From assembly GCA_910587285.1 (NCBI GenBank), contig CAJULM010000004.1:39821-103820 (forward strand): a stretch of DNA of 64,000 nucleotides, read 5' to 3'. The notes under the pieces were generated by a model, which saw nothing but the letters and a program-made list of their open reading frames with translations, ran no database searches and was not told where the DNA came from. This document shows, piece by piece, positions 45,561 to 53,831 of this stretch. This stretch comes from an uncultured Oscillospiraceae bacterium (GTDB lineage: Bacteria; Bacillota; Clostridia; Oscillospirales; Oscillospiraceae). Within the stretch, counting starts at the first letter, position 1; each line of letters starts with the position of its first letter. The translations under genes and the position numbers were made by a program.

Positions 45561-47026
45561 TGGGAAAGCCCACAGGATTTTTAGAATACAGCCGTCAGGG
45601 TAACCCCGGCCAGCCGCCTTTGGAGCGCATCCGCCACTGGGACGAGTTCCACGCCGTGCTCCCGGAGGAGGAGCGCCGCCGTCAGGCGTCCCGGTGTATG
45701 GAGTGCGGCGTGCCCTTCTGCCAGTCTGGGGTGGAGCTGGGGGGCATGGTCATCGGGTGCCCTCTCCACAATCTGGTGCCGGAGTGGAACGATCTGATCT
45801 ATACCGGAAACCTGGACCAGGCCCTGGCCAGGCTCACCAAGACCAACAGCTTCCCTGAGTTTACCGGGAGGGTGTGCCCCGCCCTGTGCGAGGCGGCGTG
45901 CACCTGCGGCCTCAGCGGCGACCCGGTGACAGTGAAGGAAAACGAGCTGGCCATCATCGAGGCGGGCTTTGCCTCGGGGGCCATAAGGCCCCGGCCGCCC
46001 AAGGTCCGCACGGGAAAACGGGTGGCGGTGGTGGGGTCCGGCCCCGCCGGCCTTGCCGCCGCCCAGCAGCTCAACCGCCGGGGCCACGCCGTCACGATCT
46101 TCGAGCGGGAGGACCGGGCGGGAGGCCTGCTGATGTACGGCATCCCCAACATGAAGCTGGAAAAGCGGATCGTTCAGCGCCGGGTGGAGCTGATGGCGGC
46201 GGAGGGGGTGGAGTTCCGTACAGGCTGTGACGTGGGCCGGGACCTCCCCGCCCAGGCGCTTTTGGAGGAGTACGACGCGGTCGTCCTGTGCTGTGGGGCG
46301 AAAAACCCCCGCCCCCTGCCTCCGGCAGAGGGAATCCCGGGCGCGTATTTCGCCGTGGACTACCTCACCGCCGCCACAAAGGCCCTGCTGGACGGCGCCC
46401 CTCCCATCGACGCCGCCGGGAAGGACGTGGTCATCGTAGGGGGCGGCGATACCGGCAATGACTGCGTGGGCGCCGCCATCCGCCAGGGGTGCCGGTCCGT
46501 CATCCAGCTGGAGATGATGCCCCGGCTCCCGGCGGCGCGGGCCGGGGATAACCCCTGGCCCCAGTGGCCCCGGGTGTGCAAGACCGATTACGGCCAGGAG
46601 GAGGCCGCCGCCCTGTTCGGGGCCGACCCCCGGCGATATCAAACCACGGTGAAGGAGTGCCGGACCGATGAGGCCGGGGCGCTGTCTGCCGTCGTCACCG
46701 TCCGCCTGGAGCCGAAGGAGGAGGACGGGCGACGCTTCATGGCCCAGGTCCCCGGCTCGGAGGAGGAGCTGCCTTGCCGGCTATTGCTCATCGCGGCGGG
46801 CTTCCTGGGCCCCGAGGACTATGCCGCCGACGCCTTCGGCCTGAGCCGGGACGGGCGGTCCAATGTGTCCACCGCCTTGGACAGCCACGCCACTGGGGTG
46901 CCCAAGGTGTTTGCCGCCGGGGATATGCGACGGGGGCAGTCCTTGGTGGTGTGGGCCGTCGCCGAGGGCCGGGCTGCCGCGCGGGAGGCGGACGAGTACC
47001 TGATGGGCTACAGCAATTTGAACTGA
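45560..47026 (+). CDS. gltD: glutamate synthase small subunit
   Basis: A 488-aa NADPH-dependent flavoprotein that feeds electrons to GltB. The N-terminus has two cysteine groups for [4Fe-4S] clusters (RCMECGVPFCQSG and CPALCEAACTCGL). A FAD site (VAVVGSGPAGLAAAQQL) and an NADPH site (VVIVGGGDTGNDCVGAA) follow, ending VFAAGDMRRGQSLVVWAVAEGR. The ATG overlaps the gltB stop by one base, so the subunits are coupled. It ends the gltBD unit; amtB follows after 244 bases with its own promoter. Confidence 0.96.
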   Translation: MGKPTGFLEYSRQGNPGQPPLERIRHWDEFHAVLPEEERRRQASRCMECGVPFCQSGVELGGMVIGCPLHNLVPEWNDLIYTGNLDQALARLTKTNSFPEFTGRVCPALCEAACTCGLSGDPVTVKENELAIIEAGFASGAIRPRPPKVRTGKRVAVVGSGPAGLAAAQQLNRRGHAVTIFEREDRAGGLLMYGIPNMKLEKRIVQRRVELMAAEGVEFRTGCDVGRDLPAQALLEEYDAVVLCCGAKNPRPLPPAEGIPGAYFAVDYLTAATKALLDGAPPIDAAGKDVVIVGGGDTGNDCVGAAIRQGCRSVIQLEMMPRLPAARAGDNPWPQWPRVCKTDYGQEEAAALFGADPRRYQTTVKECRTDEAGALSAVVTVRLEPKEEDGRRFMAQVPGSEEELPCRLLLIAAGFLGPEDYAADAFGLSRDGRSNVSTALDSHATGVPKVFAAGDMRRGQSLVVWAVAEGRAAAREADEYLMGYSNLN

Positions 47027-47116
47027 GCGCCTAAAAAATTCGCAGGACAAACCGCTTATATTTTCGTTTTGCAGGTAAAAACATTTGTAATTCCCGCCAA
47101 AAATGAATTTTGTTAG

Positions 47117-47195
47117 TTGACATCTTGCAAAAATGGAGCTATACTCCCCCCATCAGGCAAAGGTGCCGGAGAGCTTCAACGCTCCCGGCGCCTTT
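47117..47195 (+). promoter_or_regulatory. amtB-glnK promoter and leader hairpin
   Basis: TTGACA (47117-47122), 17 bases, TATACT (47140-47145). The leader contains a stem of about 15 bp (47159-47195), with outer AAAGGTGCCGG, inner GAGC/GCTC and six-base loop TTCAAC, followed by a U-rich stretch. It is a candidate target of the ANTAR regulator, although the loop does not match the published A1/G4 pattern. Confidence 0.6.
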
Positions 47196-47270
47196 CCTGT
47201 TTCACGGGAGAGGCCATGCCCGAAAAACACAGCGGGTGGGGCCTGACCTGATCTTGAGGGAGGAATTGCA

Positions 47271-48947
47271 ATGGATATGTCAGTATGGTATCTGGTGGGC
47301 GCTATTTTGGTGTTCTTCATGCAGTGCGGGTTTGCCGCCGTGGAGGCTGGCTTCACCCGGGCCAAGAACGCGGGGAACATCATCATGAAAAACCTGATGG
47401 ACTTCTGCATCGGCACAGTGGTGTTCATGGCTCTGGGCTATGGCATCATGAACAGCGGGAATTACTTCTTCGGACTCATCGGCCGGCCGGAATATCAGAT
47501 GTTCACCGACTTCTACGCCTTTGACTGGTCCAACTTCTTTTTCCAGCTGGTGTTCTGCGCCACCGCCGCCACCATCGTGTCCGGGGCCATGGCGGAGCGC
47601 ACCAAGTTTTCCAGCTACTGCATCTACTCCGCCGTGATCTCCGCCGTGGTCTACCCCATCGAGGCGGGCTGGGTGTGGAACGCCCAGGGCTGGCTGGCAC
47701 GTATGGGCTTCATCGACTTCGCCGGGTCCGCCGTCATCCACATGGTGGGAGGCATCTCCGGGCTGATCGGGGCCGTCCTGCTGGGGGCCCGCATCGGCAA
47801 GTATGACGGGAAGGGCAGGTCTCGGGCCATCCTGGGCCACAACATCCCCCTGGCCGCCATGGGCACCTTCATCCTGTGGTTCTGCTGGTATGGCTTCAAC
47901 GGCGCGGCGGCGTCGGATACCGCCCAGCTGGCCCAGATCCTGGGCAGCACCACCATTGCCCCCGCTGCGGCCACGGTGGCCTGTATGCTGTTCACCTGGA
48001 TCAAAAACGGCAAGCCGGACGTGGGCATGTGCCTGAATGCCCCCCTGGCGGGGCTGGTGGGCATCACCGCGGGCTGCGCCAGCCTGGACGCCCTGGGCTC
48101 CGCCGTGGTGGGCTTGGTCACCGGCATCCTGGTGGTACTCATTGTGGAGGTGGTGGACACCAGGCTCCACATCGACGACCCGGTGGGCGCGGTGGCGGTC
48201 CACGGCGGCTGCGGCCTGACGGGCACGGTACTCACCGGCCTGCTGGCCACCGACGGCGGGCTGCTCTACGGCGGCGGTTTCCGCCAGCTGGGGGTGCAGT
48301 GCCTGGGGGTGCTGGCCATCGCCGCCTACACCGTAGTGACCATGACCATTGTGTTCCAGATCATCAAGCACACCAACGGCCTGCGGGTGTCCGCCGAGGA
48401 GGAGATCGCCGGACTGGACTCCACCGAGCACGGCCTGCCCTCCGCCTACGCCGACTTCATGCCCACCACCACTCTGACGGCCATGCCCGGGGCCAGCGCC
48501 TTCCCCGAGCCGGTGGCGGAAGGCGGTTCCAAGGGCGTGGACCAGGCGGTGCCCGTCCAGGTCATGTCCCAGCCCATGCCCGCCTCCGACGTGAAGCTGT
48601 CCAAGGTGACGGTGGTGTGCGCTCAGGCCAAGTTCGAGCAGCTCAAGTCCGCCATGAACGACATCGGCGTCACCGGCATGACCGTCGCCCAGGTGCTGGG
48701 CTGCGGCATCCAGAAGGGCCGCACGGAGTATTACCGGGGCGTGCCCCTGTCCATGAACCTGCTTCCCAAGCTCCAGGTGGACATGGTGGTGTCCAAGGTC
48801 CCGGTGGCCCAGGTGGTGGACGCCGCCCGGAAGGCGCTGTACACCGGCCATATCGGGGACGGAAAGATCTTCGTCTACGGCGTGGAGCAGGCTGTCAAGG
48901 TCCGTACCAATGAGCGGGGCTACGACGCCCTCCAGGGAGAGGAATAA
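47271..48947 (+). CDS. amtB-glnK: ammonium transporter fused to a PII protein
   Basis: A 558-aa fusion. Residues 1 to about 400 form an Amt channel with eleven membrane helices, including GVVYPIEAGWVWN-like AVVYPIEAGWVWN, DFAGSAVIHMVGGISGLIGA and the gating His regions. After a linker with Pro/Ala/Met, residues about 441-558 are a PII signal domain: KLSKVTVVCAQAKFEQLKSA, T-loop KGRTEYYRGVPLS and the C-terminal GDGKIFVYGVEQAVKVRTNERG. Normally GlnK is a separate trimer that plugs AmtB; fusion gives fixed stoichiometry. ATG 47271 follows GGGAGGA. The stop is duplicated as the target of a MITE. Confidence 0.93.
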   Translation: MDMSVWYLVGAILVFFMQCGFAAVEAGFTRAKNAGNIIMKNLMDFCIGTVVFMALGYGIMNSGNYFFGLIGRPEYQMFTDFYAFDWSNFFFQLVFCATAATIVSGAMAERTKFSSYCIYSAVISAVVYPIEAGWVWNAQGWLARMGFIDFAGSAVIHMVGGISGLIGAVLLGARIGKYDGKGRSRAILGHNIPLAAMGTFILWFCWYGFNGAAASDTAQLAQILGSTTIAPAAATVACMLFTWIKNGKPDVGMCLNAPLAGLVGITAGCASLDALGSAVVGLVTGILVVLIVEVVDTRLHIDDPVGAVAVHGGCGLTGTVLTGLLATDGGLLYGGGFRQLGVQCLGVLAIAAYTVVTMTIVFQIIKHTNGLRVSAEEEIAGLDSTEHGLPSAYADFMPTTTLTAMPGASAFPEPVAEGGSKGVDQAVPVQVMSQPMPASDVKLSKVTVVCAQAKFEQLKSAMNDIGVTGMTVAQVLGCGIQKGRTEYYRGVPLSMNLLPKLQVDMVVSKVPVAQVVDAARKALYTGHIGDGKIFVYGVEQAVKVRTNERGYDALQGEE

Positions 48948-48948
48948 A

Positions 48949-49214
48949 GGAACCTCTGAATAAATCGGCAAGAGCGATTTGCGAGAGATTTTTTGCTGTT
49001 GGGGTCCCCGCAAAGCCGTCCTTTGGGTTTGCGGGGAGAGGAGGCGCAGCGTAGTGAGCGAGCTTTCGGCGTCAGCCGGAAGCGAGTGATGCGGAGCTTG
49101 CGCCGACGAAGGCGGGATTTCGCAGGAATAATTGTGTTTATTTCAAGAAATCACAACGAAGTTGTGGCGAAAAAGATCCGCAAAGTGCCGCAGACGCATT
49201 GATTCAGAGGTTCC
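48949..49214. mobile_element. 266-bp MITE with 4-bp target duplication
   Basis: The ends GGAACCTCTGAAT (48949-48961) and ATTCAGAGGTTCC (49202-49214) are inverse complements, and similarity continues for a few bases inward. TAAA lies directly before (48945-48948) and after (49215-49218), a 4-bp target duplication that includes the amtB stop codon. There is no transposase gene inside. End sequence and the internal AATAAATC resemble IS5-family inverted repeats, so it is probably a non-autonomous derivative mobilised in trans. Confidence 0.8.
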
Positions 49215-49226
49215 TAAAGAATACCC

Positions 49227-49254
49227 CAGGGCAAGGGCTGGTTCCCTTGCCCTG
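49227..49254 (+). promoter_or_regulatory. purF leader hairpin with six-base loop
   Basis: Perfect 11-bp stem CAGGGCAAGGG/CCCTTGCCCTG with loop CTGGTT, 27 bases before the purF start. It may be a terminator-antiterminator element or a remnant of the amtB terminator displaced by the MITE. Confidence 0.5.
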
Positions 49255-49281
49255 AGGGCGTTGACACAAGGGAGTGTTACC

Positions 49282-50643
49282 ATGGAGCTTCATGAGGAGT
49301 GCGGCGTGTTCGGCGTTTATGACCCCGTCGGAGACTGCGCCCGCACCGCCTATTATGGCCTGTACGCCCTCCAGCACCGGGGGCAGGAGGCCTGCGGCAT
49401 CGCCGCCATCAACGACCGGGAGCTGTCCTATCACAAGGACGCGGGACTGGTGGGTGAGGTGTTCCACGAGGCGGTCCTGGACCGGCTGAACGGGACCATG
49501 GCGGTGGGCCATGTGCGCTATTCCACCACGGGCGGGACCCGCCGGGAGAACGCCCAGCCTCTGACGCTGAGGTATGTCAAGGGAACTCTGGCCCTGGCCC
49601 ACAACGGCAATCTGCCCCATGCGGACCAACTGCGCGCACGATTCGAGTACCAGGGGGCCATCTTCCAGACCACCAGCGACTCCGAGCTCATCGCCTACGC
49701 CATCGCCCAGGCCCGGCTGCGCTGCCCCTCGGTGGAGGAGGCGGTGCGCCGGGCGCTGGCGGGGCTGCGGGGGGCCTGGTCCCTCATCGTCATGTCGCCC
49801 CGGAAGCTGGTGGCGGCCCGGGACCCCTGGGGCTTCCGGCCCCTGTGCATGGGCCGCCGGGGAGAGGTCGTGGTGTTCGCCTCCGAGAGCTGCGCCCTGG
49901 ACGCGGTGGGAGCCCGGTTCGAGCGGGAACTGGGCCCCGGCGAGATCGTGGCGGTGGAGGACGGGCAGGTGCGCACTGTCCAGCCTCCATCGGCGGGCGG
50001 TGGACACCTGTGCATTTTTGAGTACATCTACTTTGCCCGGCCCGACTCCACCATCTGCGGCCAGAGCGTCCATCAGGCCCGGCTTCGGGCGGGGCAGTTC
50101 CTGGCCCAAGAGCATCCGGCGGAGGCCGATGTGGTAATCGGTGTGCCCGACTCCGGGCTGGACGCCGCCCTGGGCTATGCGGAGGCGTCCGGCATCCCCT
50201 ACGGGGTGGGGCTGGTGAAAAACCGCTATATCGGCCGCACCTTCATCACCCCCGGCCAGGGCCGCCGGGAGCAGGCGGTGCGCATCAAGCTGGGGGCGCT
50301 GAGAAGCTGCGTGGAGGGGAAACGGGTGGTGATGGTGGACGATTCCATTGTCCGGGGCACCACCTCCCGGCAGATCGTGTCCCTGCTGCGGGAGGCGGGG
50401 GCTGCGGAGGTGCATCTGCGTTCCTCCGCGCCGCCCTTTATAGCGCCCTGCTATTTTGGCACAGATATCCCAGACAAAGAGGAGCTGATCGCCTGCCGCT
50501 GTTCGGCGGAAGAGATCAGGGCGCAGACCGGGGCGGACAGCCTGGGCTTTTTGAGCCTGGACGCGCTGAAGCGCATTGCCCCGGACGCCGCCTGCGGCTT
50601 CTGCGACGGGTGCTTTACGGGGAAGTACCCCATGCCCCTGTGA
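49282..50643 (+). CDS. purF: glutamine PRPP amidotransferase
   Basis: A 453-aa first enzyme of purine synthesis, forming phosphoribosylamine. The propeptide MELHEE precedes the catalytic Cys7 (ECGVFGVYDP); the glutaminase has GLYALQHRGQEACGI and VGHVRYSTTGG; the PRPP loop is VVMVDDSIVRGTTSR. C-terminal cysteines (CGFCDGCF) suit the Firmicute type with a [4Fe-4S] cluster. ATG 49282 has AAGGGAG 9 bases upstream; longer reading frames run into the MITE and lack a ribosome site. It begins a run of glutamine-dependent enzymes. Confidence 0.95.
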   Translation: MELHEECGVFGVYDPVGDCARTAYYGLYALQHRGQEACGIAAINDRELSYHKDAGLVGEVFHEAVLDRLNGTMAVGHVRYSTTGGTRRENAQPLTLRYVKGTLALAHNGNLPHADQLRARFEYQGAIFQTTSDSELIAYAIAQARLRCPSVEEAVRRALAGLRGAWSLIVMSPRKLVAARDPWGFRPLCMGRRGEVVVFASESCALDAVGARFERELGPGEIVAVEDGQVRTVQPPSAGGGHLCIFEYIYFARPDSTICGQSVHQARLRAGQFLAQEHPAEADVVIGVPDSGLDAALGYAEASGIPYGVGLVKNRYIGRTFITPGQGRREQAVRIKLGALRSCVEGKRVVMVDDSIVRGTTSRQIVSLLREAGAAEVHLRSSAPPFIAPCYFGTDIPDKEELIACRCSAEEIRAQTGADSLGFLSLDALKRIAPDAACGFCDGCFTGKYPMPL

Positions 50644-50706
50644 TCCAGGGAACAATAAAAGCCCTATGGCTCCGGGGGAAGCCGGGAGGGCGGAAAGAGG
50701 AGACAT

Positions 50707-52287
50707 ATGTGCTCGATCATCGGTTATTGCGGCCCTGTGGCCGATTTTAGCGCCTTTCAGCGGGGCTTTGGCCGCACCGTCAGCCGCGGCCCGGACGACA
50801 GCCGGGTGCTCCGGGCCGGAGACGGCCTGCTGGGCTTCCACCGGCTGTCCATCATGGGCCTCACCCCCGAGGGGATGCAGCCCTTTGAGCGGGAGGGCAG
50901 CTGCTGTGTGTGCAACGGCGAGATCTATGGCTTTGAGCGGCTTAGAAAGATACTGGAGAGGAAAGGTTATGCGTTCCAGAGCGGGTCCGACTGCGAGATC
51001 CTGCTCCCTTTGTACCGGGAGTATGGCGCGGCTATGTTTGCCATGCTGGACGCGGAGTTTGCCTGCGTCATCTATGACGGCGCGGCGGGGGAGTTCATCG
51101 CCGCCCGGGACCCCATCGGCATCCGGCCCCTCTATTACGGGCATGACCGCAGCGGATCCGCCGTCTTTGCCAGTGAGCCAAAGAACCTGGTGGGGATCGT
51201 GGAGCACATCCTGCCGTTCCCGCCGGGACACTATTACAAGGACGGCAGATTTGTGTGCTACCGGGACATTGCCCAGGTGGAGCGCGTCTGCCGGGACGGC
51301 ATGGACGCTATCTGCGCCAGCATCCGAGAAAAGCTTATCGCCGGAGTGGAAAAGCGGCTGGTCGCCGACGCCAAGGTGGGCTTTCTCCTGTCCGGCGGGC
51401 TGGACTCCTCCCTGGTGTGCGCCATCGCCGCCAGGCGGAGCCGTGCCCCGATCCGCACCTTTGCCATCGGCATGGACACCGACGCCATCGACCTGAAATA
51501 CGCCCGCCAGGTGGCGGACTACATCGGCAGCGACCACACGGAGGTCATCATCACCCGCCAGGACGTGCTGGACAGCCTGGAGACGGTGGTGGAGCTGCTG
51601 GGCACCTATGACATCACCACCATCCGGGCCAGCGTTGGGATGTACCTGGTATGCAGGGCCATCCATGAGCGGACGGATATCCGGGTGATTCTCACCGGGG
51701 AGATCTCCGATGAGCTGTTCGGCTACAAGTACACCGACTACGCCCCCAACCCCCGGGCCTTCCAGGAAGAGGCGGAGAAGCGGCTCCGGGAGCTGCATAT
51801 GTACGATGTGCTCCGGGCGGACCGGTGCATCTCGGTGAACTCCCTGGAGGCCCGGGTGCCCTTCGGCGACCTGGACTTTGTGGAGTATGTCATGTCCATC
51901 GACCCGGAGAAAAAGCTGAACAAATACGGCATGGGCAAATATCTCCTGCGCAAAGCTTTTGAAGGAGACTGGCTCCCCGAGGGTATCCTGTGGCGGGAAA
52001 AGGCGGCCTTCTCCGACGCGGTGGGCCACTCCCTGGTGGACGACCTGAAGGAGTACGCCGGGGGGCGGTATACCGACGGGGAATTCGACGAGCGGCGGCG
52101 GAAGTACGATCATGCCCGGCCCTTCACCAAGGAGTCCCTGCTCTACCGGGAGCTGTTCGAGAACTATTATCCAGGCCAGAGCCGGATGGTGGCGGATTTC
52201 TGGATGCCCAACAGGGACTGGGAGGGCTGCGATGTGGACGACCCCTCCGCCCGGGTGCTGGCAAACTATGGAGACAGCGGGGTGTGA
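50707..52287 (+). CDS. asnB: asparagine synthetase B
   Basis: A 526-aa glutamine-hydrolysing asparagine synthetase. The nucleophile Cys follows Met (MCSIIGYCG); the glutaminase shows SRGPDDSRVL and CNGEIYG; the synthetase part has the PP-loop FLLSGGLDSSLVCAIA, LTGEISDELFGYKY and EARVPFGDLDFVEYVM. Length matches AsnB of the 525-aa type. ATG 50707 has GAAAGAGGAG upstream. It is followed by guaA after two bases. Confidence 0.93.
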   Translation: MCSIIGYCGPVADFSAFQRGFGRTVSRGPDDSRVLRAGDGLLGFHRLSIMGLTPEGMQPFEREGSCCVCNGEIYGFERLRKILERKGYAFQSGSDCEILLPLYREYGAAMFAMLDAEFACVIYDGAAGEFIAARDPIGIRPLYYGHDRSGSAVFASEPKNLVGIVEHILPFPPGHYYKDGRFVCYRDIAQVERVCRDGMDAICASIREKLIAGVEKRLVADAKVGFLLSGGLDSSLVCAIAARRSRAPIRTFAIGMDTDAIDLKYARQVADYIGSDHTEVIITRQDVLDSLETVVELLGTYDITTIRASVGMYLVCRAIHERTDIRVILTGEISDELFGYKYTDYAPNPRAFQEEAEKRLRELHMYDVLRADRCISVNSLEARVPFGDLDFVEYVMSIDPEKKLNKYGMGKYLLRKAFEGDWLPEGILWREKAAFSDAVGHSLVDDLKEYAGGRYTDGEFDERRRKYDHARPFTKESLLYRELFENYYPGQSRMVADFWMPNRDWEGCDVDDPSARVLANYGDSGV

Positions 52288-52289
52288 CG

Positions 52290-53825
52290 ATGCAGACCAT
52301 TTTGATTCTTGATTTTGGCGGCCAGTATGGCCAGCTCATTGCCCGGCGTGTGCGGGAGTGTGATGTCTACTGCGAGATCAAGCCCTGGACCACCCCGCTT
52401 GCCCAGATGAGGGCCATGGACCCCATCGGTATTATCTTTACCGGCGGTCCAGGATCTGTCTATCTGGACGGCGCCCCGCGTGTAGACCCGGCGATTTTTA
52501 CTTGGGGTGTGCCCATTTTGGGGATCTGCTACGGATGCCAGCTTATGGCACAGTCCCTGGGGGGACGGGTGATCTCCGCCCAGGAGGACACGGCCCGGGA
52601 GTACGGGGAGTCCCGCACTTATTACGATGTCTCCTGCAAGCTGTTCCAGCGGCTGCCCGTCCAGAGCGTGTCCTGGATGAGCCACAGCGACTACATAGAC
52701 CAGGTTCCGAAGGGCTTTGTCTCGACCGCCCATACCGACACCTGTCCCAGCGCCGCCATTGCCGATGAGTGCCGAGGGTTTTATGGGGTACAGTTTCACC
52801 CGGAGGTTGGTCATACGGAGCACGGCGTAGATATGATCCGTAACTTCTTGTTTGATATCTGCCGGGCCAAGGGCAGCTGGACCATGGGGAACTATAAAAA
52901 CGCCGTTATCGCGGGGCTGCGGGAGAAAATTGGCACGGGAAACGTCCTGCTGGCCCTGTCCGGCGGTGTGGATTCATCGGTGGCCGCCGCCCTGCTGGCG
53001 GAGGCGGTGGGACCACAGCTCACCTGCGTTTTTGTGGATCATGGTCTTATGCGCCGAAAGGAAGCGGATGAAGTGGAACGGGCTTTCGCTCCCTGGGACA
53101 TAGATTTTGTCCGGGTGGACGCCGAAGAACGCTTCCTGTCCAGGCTGGCCGGGGTGGAGGATCCGGAGCGAAAGCGGAAAATTGTGGGAGATGAGTTTAT
53201 CCGGGTTTTCGAGGAAGAGGCCCAAAAGCTGGGGAAGGTGAAGTTCCTGGCCCAAGGCACCATCTACCCTGATGTGATCGAGTCAGGCGCGGGAAGTGCC
53301 GCCGTTATCAAGAGCCACCACAATGTGGGTGGTCTGCCCGGCCATGTGGAGTTTGATGAGATTGTGGAGCCTCTGCGGATGCTTTTTAAGGATGAGGTGC
53401 GCCGGTTGGGCCGGGAGCTGAACCTGCCTGAGTACCTGGTATCCCGCCAGCCCTTCCCCGGTCCTGGGCTGGCCATCCGCATCATCGGTGAGGTGACAAA
53501 GGAGAAAGCGGATACTTTGCGCCGGGCCGATTTTATCTTCCGGGATGAGGTGGCCCGGGCCGGTGAGGACAAAAATCTCAGCCAGTATTTTGCGGTTTTG
53601 ACCAATACCCGCTCGGTAGGGGTGATGGGGGACAGGCGTACCTATGATTACACCCTGGCGCTTCGGGCGGTGACCACCTCTGACTTCATGACGGCCAGCT
53701 GGGCACGGATACCCTATCCGCTGCTGGACAGGGTATCCACCCGGATCATCAACGAGGTGGAAGGAATCAGCCGCGTTACCTATGACATTACCAATAAACC
53801 TCCGGCTACGGTGGAGTGGGAGTGA
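52290..53825 (+). CDS. guaA: GMP synthase (glutamine-hydrolysing)
   Basis: A 511-aa enzyme converting XMP to GMP. The class I glutaminase has DFGGQYGQLIARRVRE, nucleophile Cys in GICYGCQLMA and HPEVGHTEHG; the synthetase has the PP-loop ALSGGVDSSVAAALL and a dimerisation domain with FPGPGLAIRIIGE. ATG 52290 is two bases after the asnB stop. Codon choice is less G+C-biased than in the flanking pyrG and asnB, hinting at a different history within the operon. Confidence 0.96.
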   Translation: MQTILILDFGGQYGQLIARRVRECDVYCEIKPWTTPLAQMRAMDPIGIIFTGGPGSVYLDGAPRVDPAIFTWGVPILGICYGCQLMAQSLGGRVISAQEDTAREYGESRTYYDVSCKLFQRLPVQSVSWMSHSDYIDQVPKGFVSTAHTDTCPSAAIADECRGFYGVQFHPEVGHTEHGVDMIRNFLFDICRAKGSWTMGNYKNAVIAGLREKIGTGNVLLALSGGVDSSVAAALLAEAVGPQLTCVFVDHGLMRRKEADEVERAFAPWDIDFVRVDAEERFLSRLAGVEDPERKRKIVGDEFIRVFEEEAQKLGKVKFLAQGTIYPDVIESGAGSAAVIKSHHNVGGLPGHVEFDEIVEPLRMLFKDEVRRLGRELNLPEYLVSRQPFPGPGLAIRIIGEVTKEKADTLRRADFIFRDEVARAGEDKNLSQYFAVLTNTRSVGVMGDRRTYDYTLALRAVTTSDFMTASWARIPYPLLDRVSTRIINEVEGISRVTYDITNKPPATVEWE

Positions 53826-53831
53826 ATTTGT

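Noticed and set aside
47280..49013. 577-codon minus-strand open frame opposite amtB-glnK
   Set aside because: His/Gly-rich shadow that extends into the MITE; the fusion protein on + is well supported.
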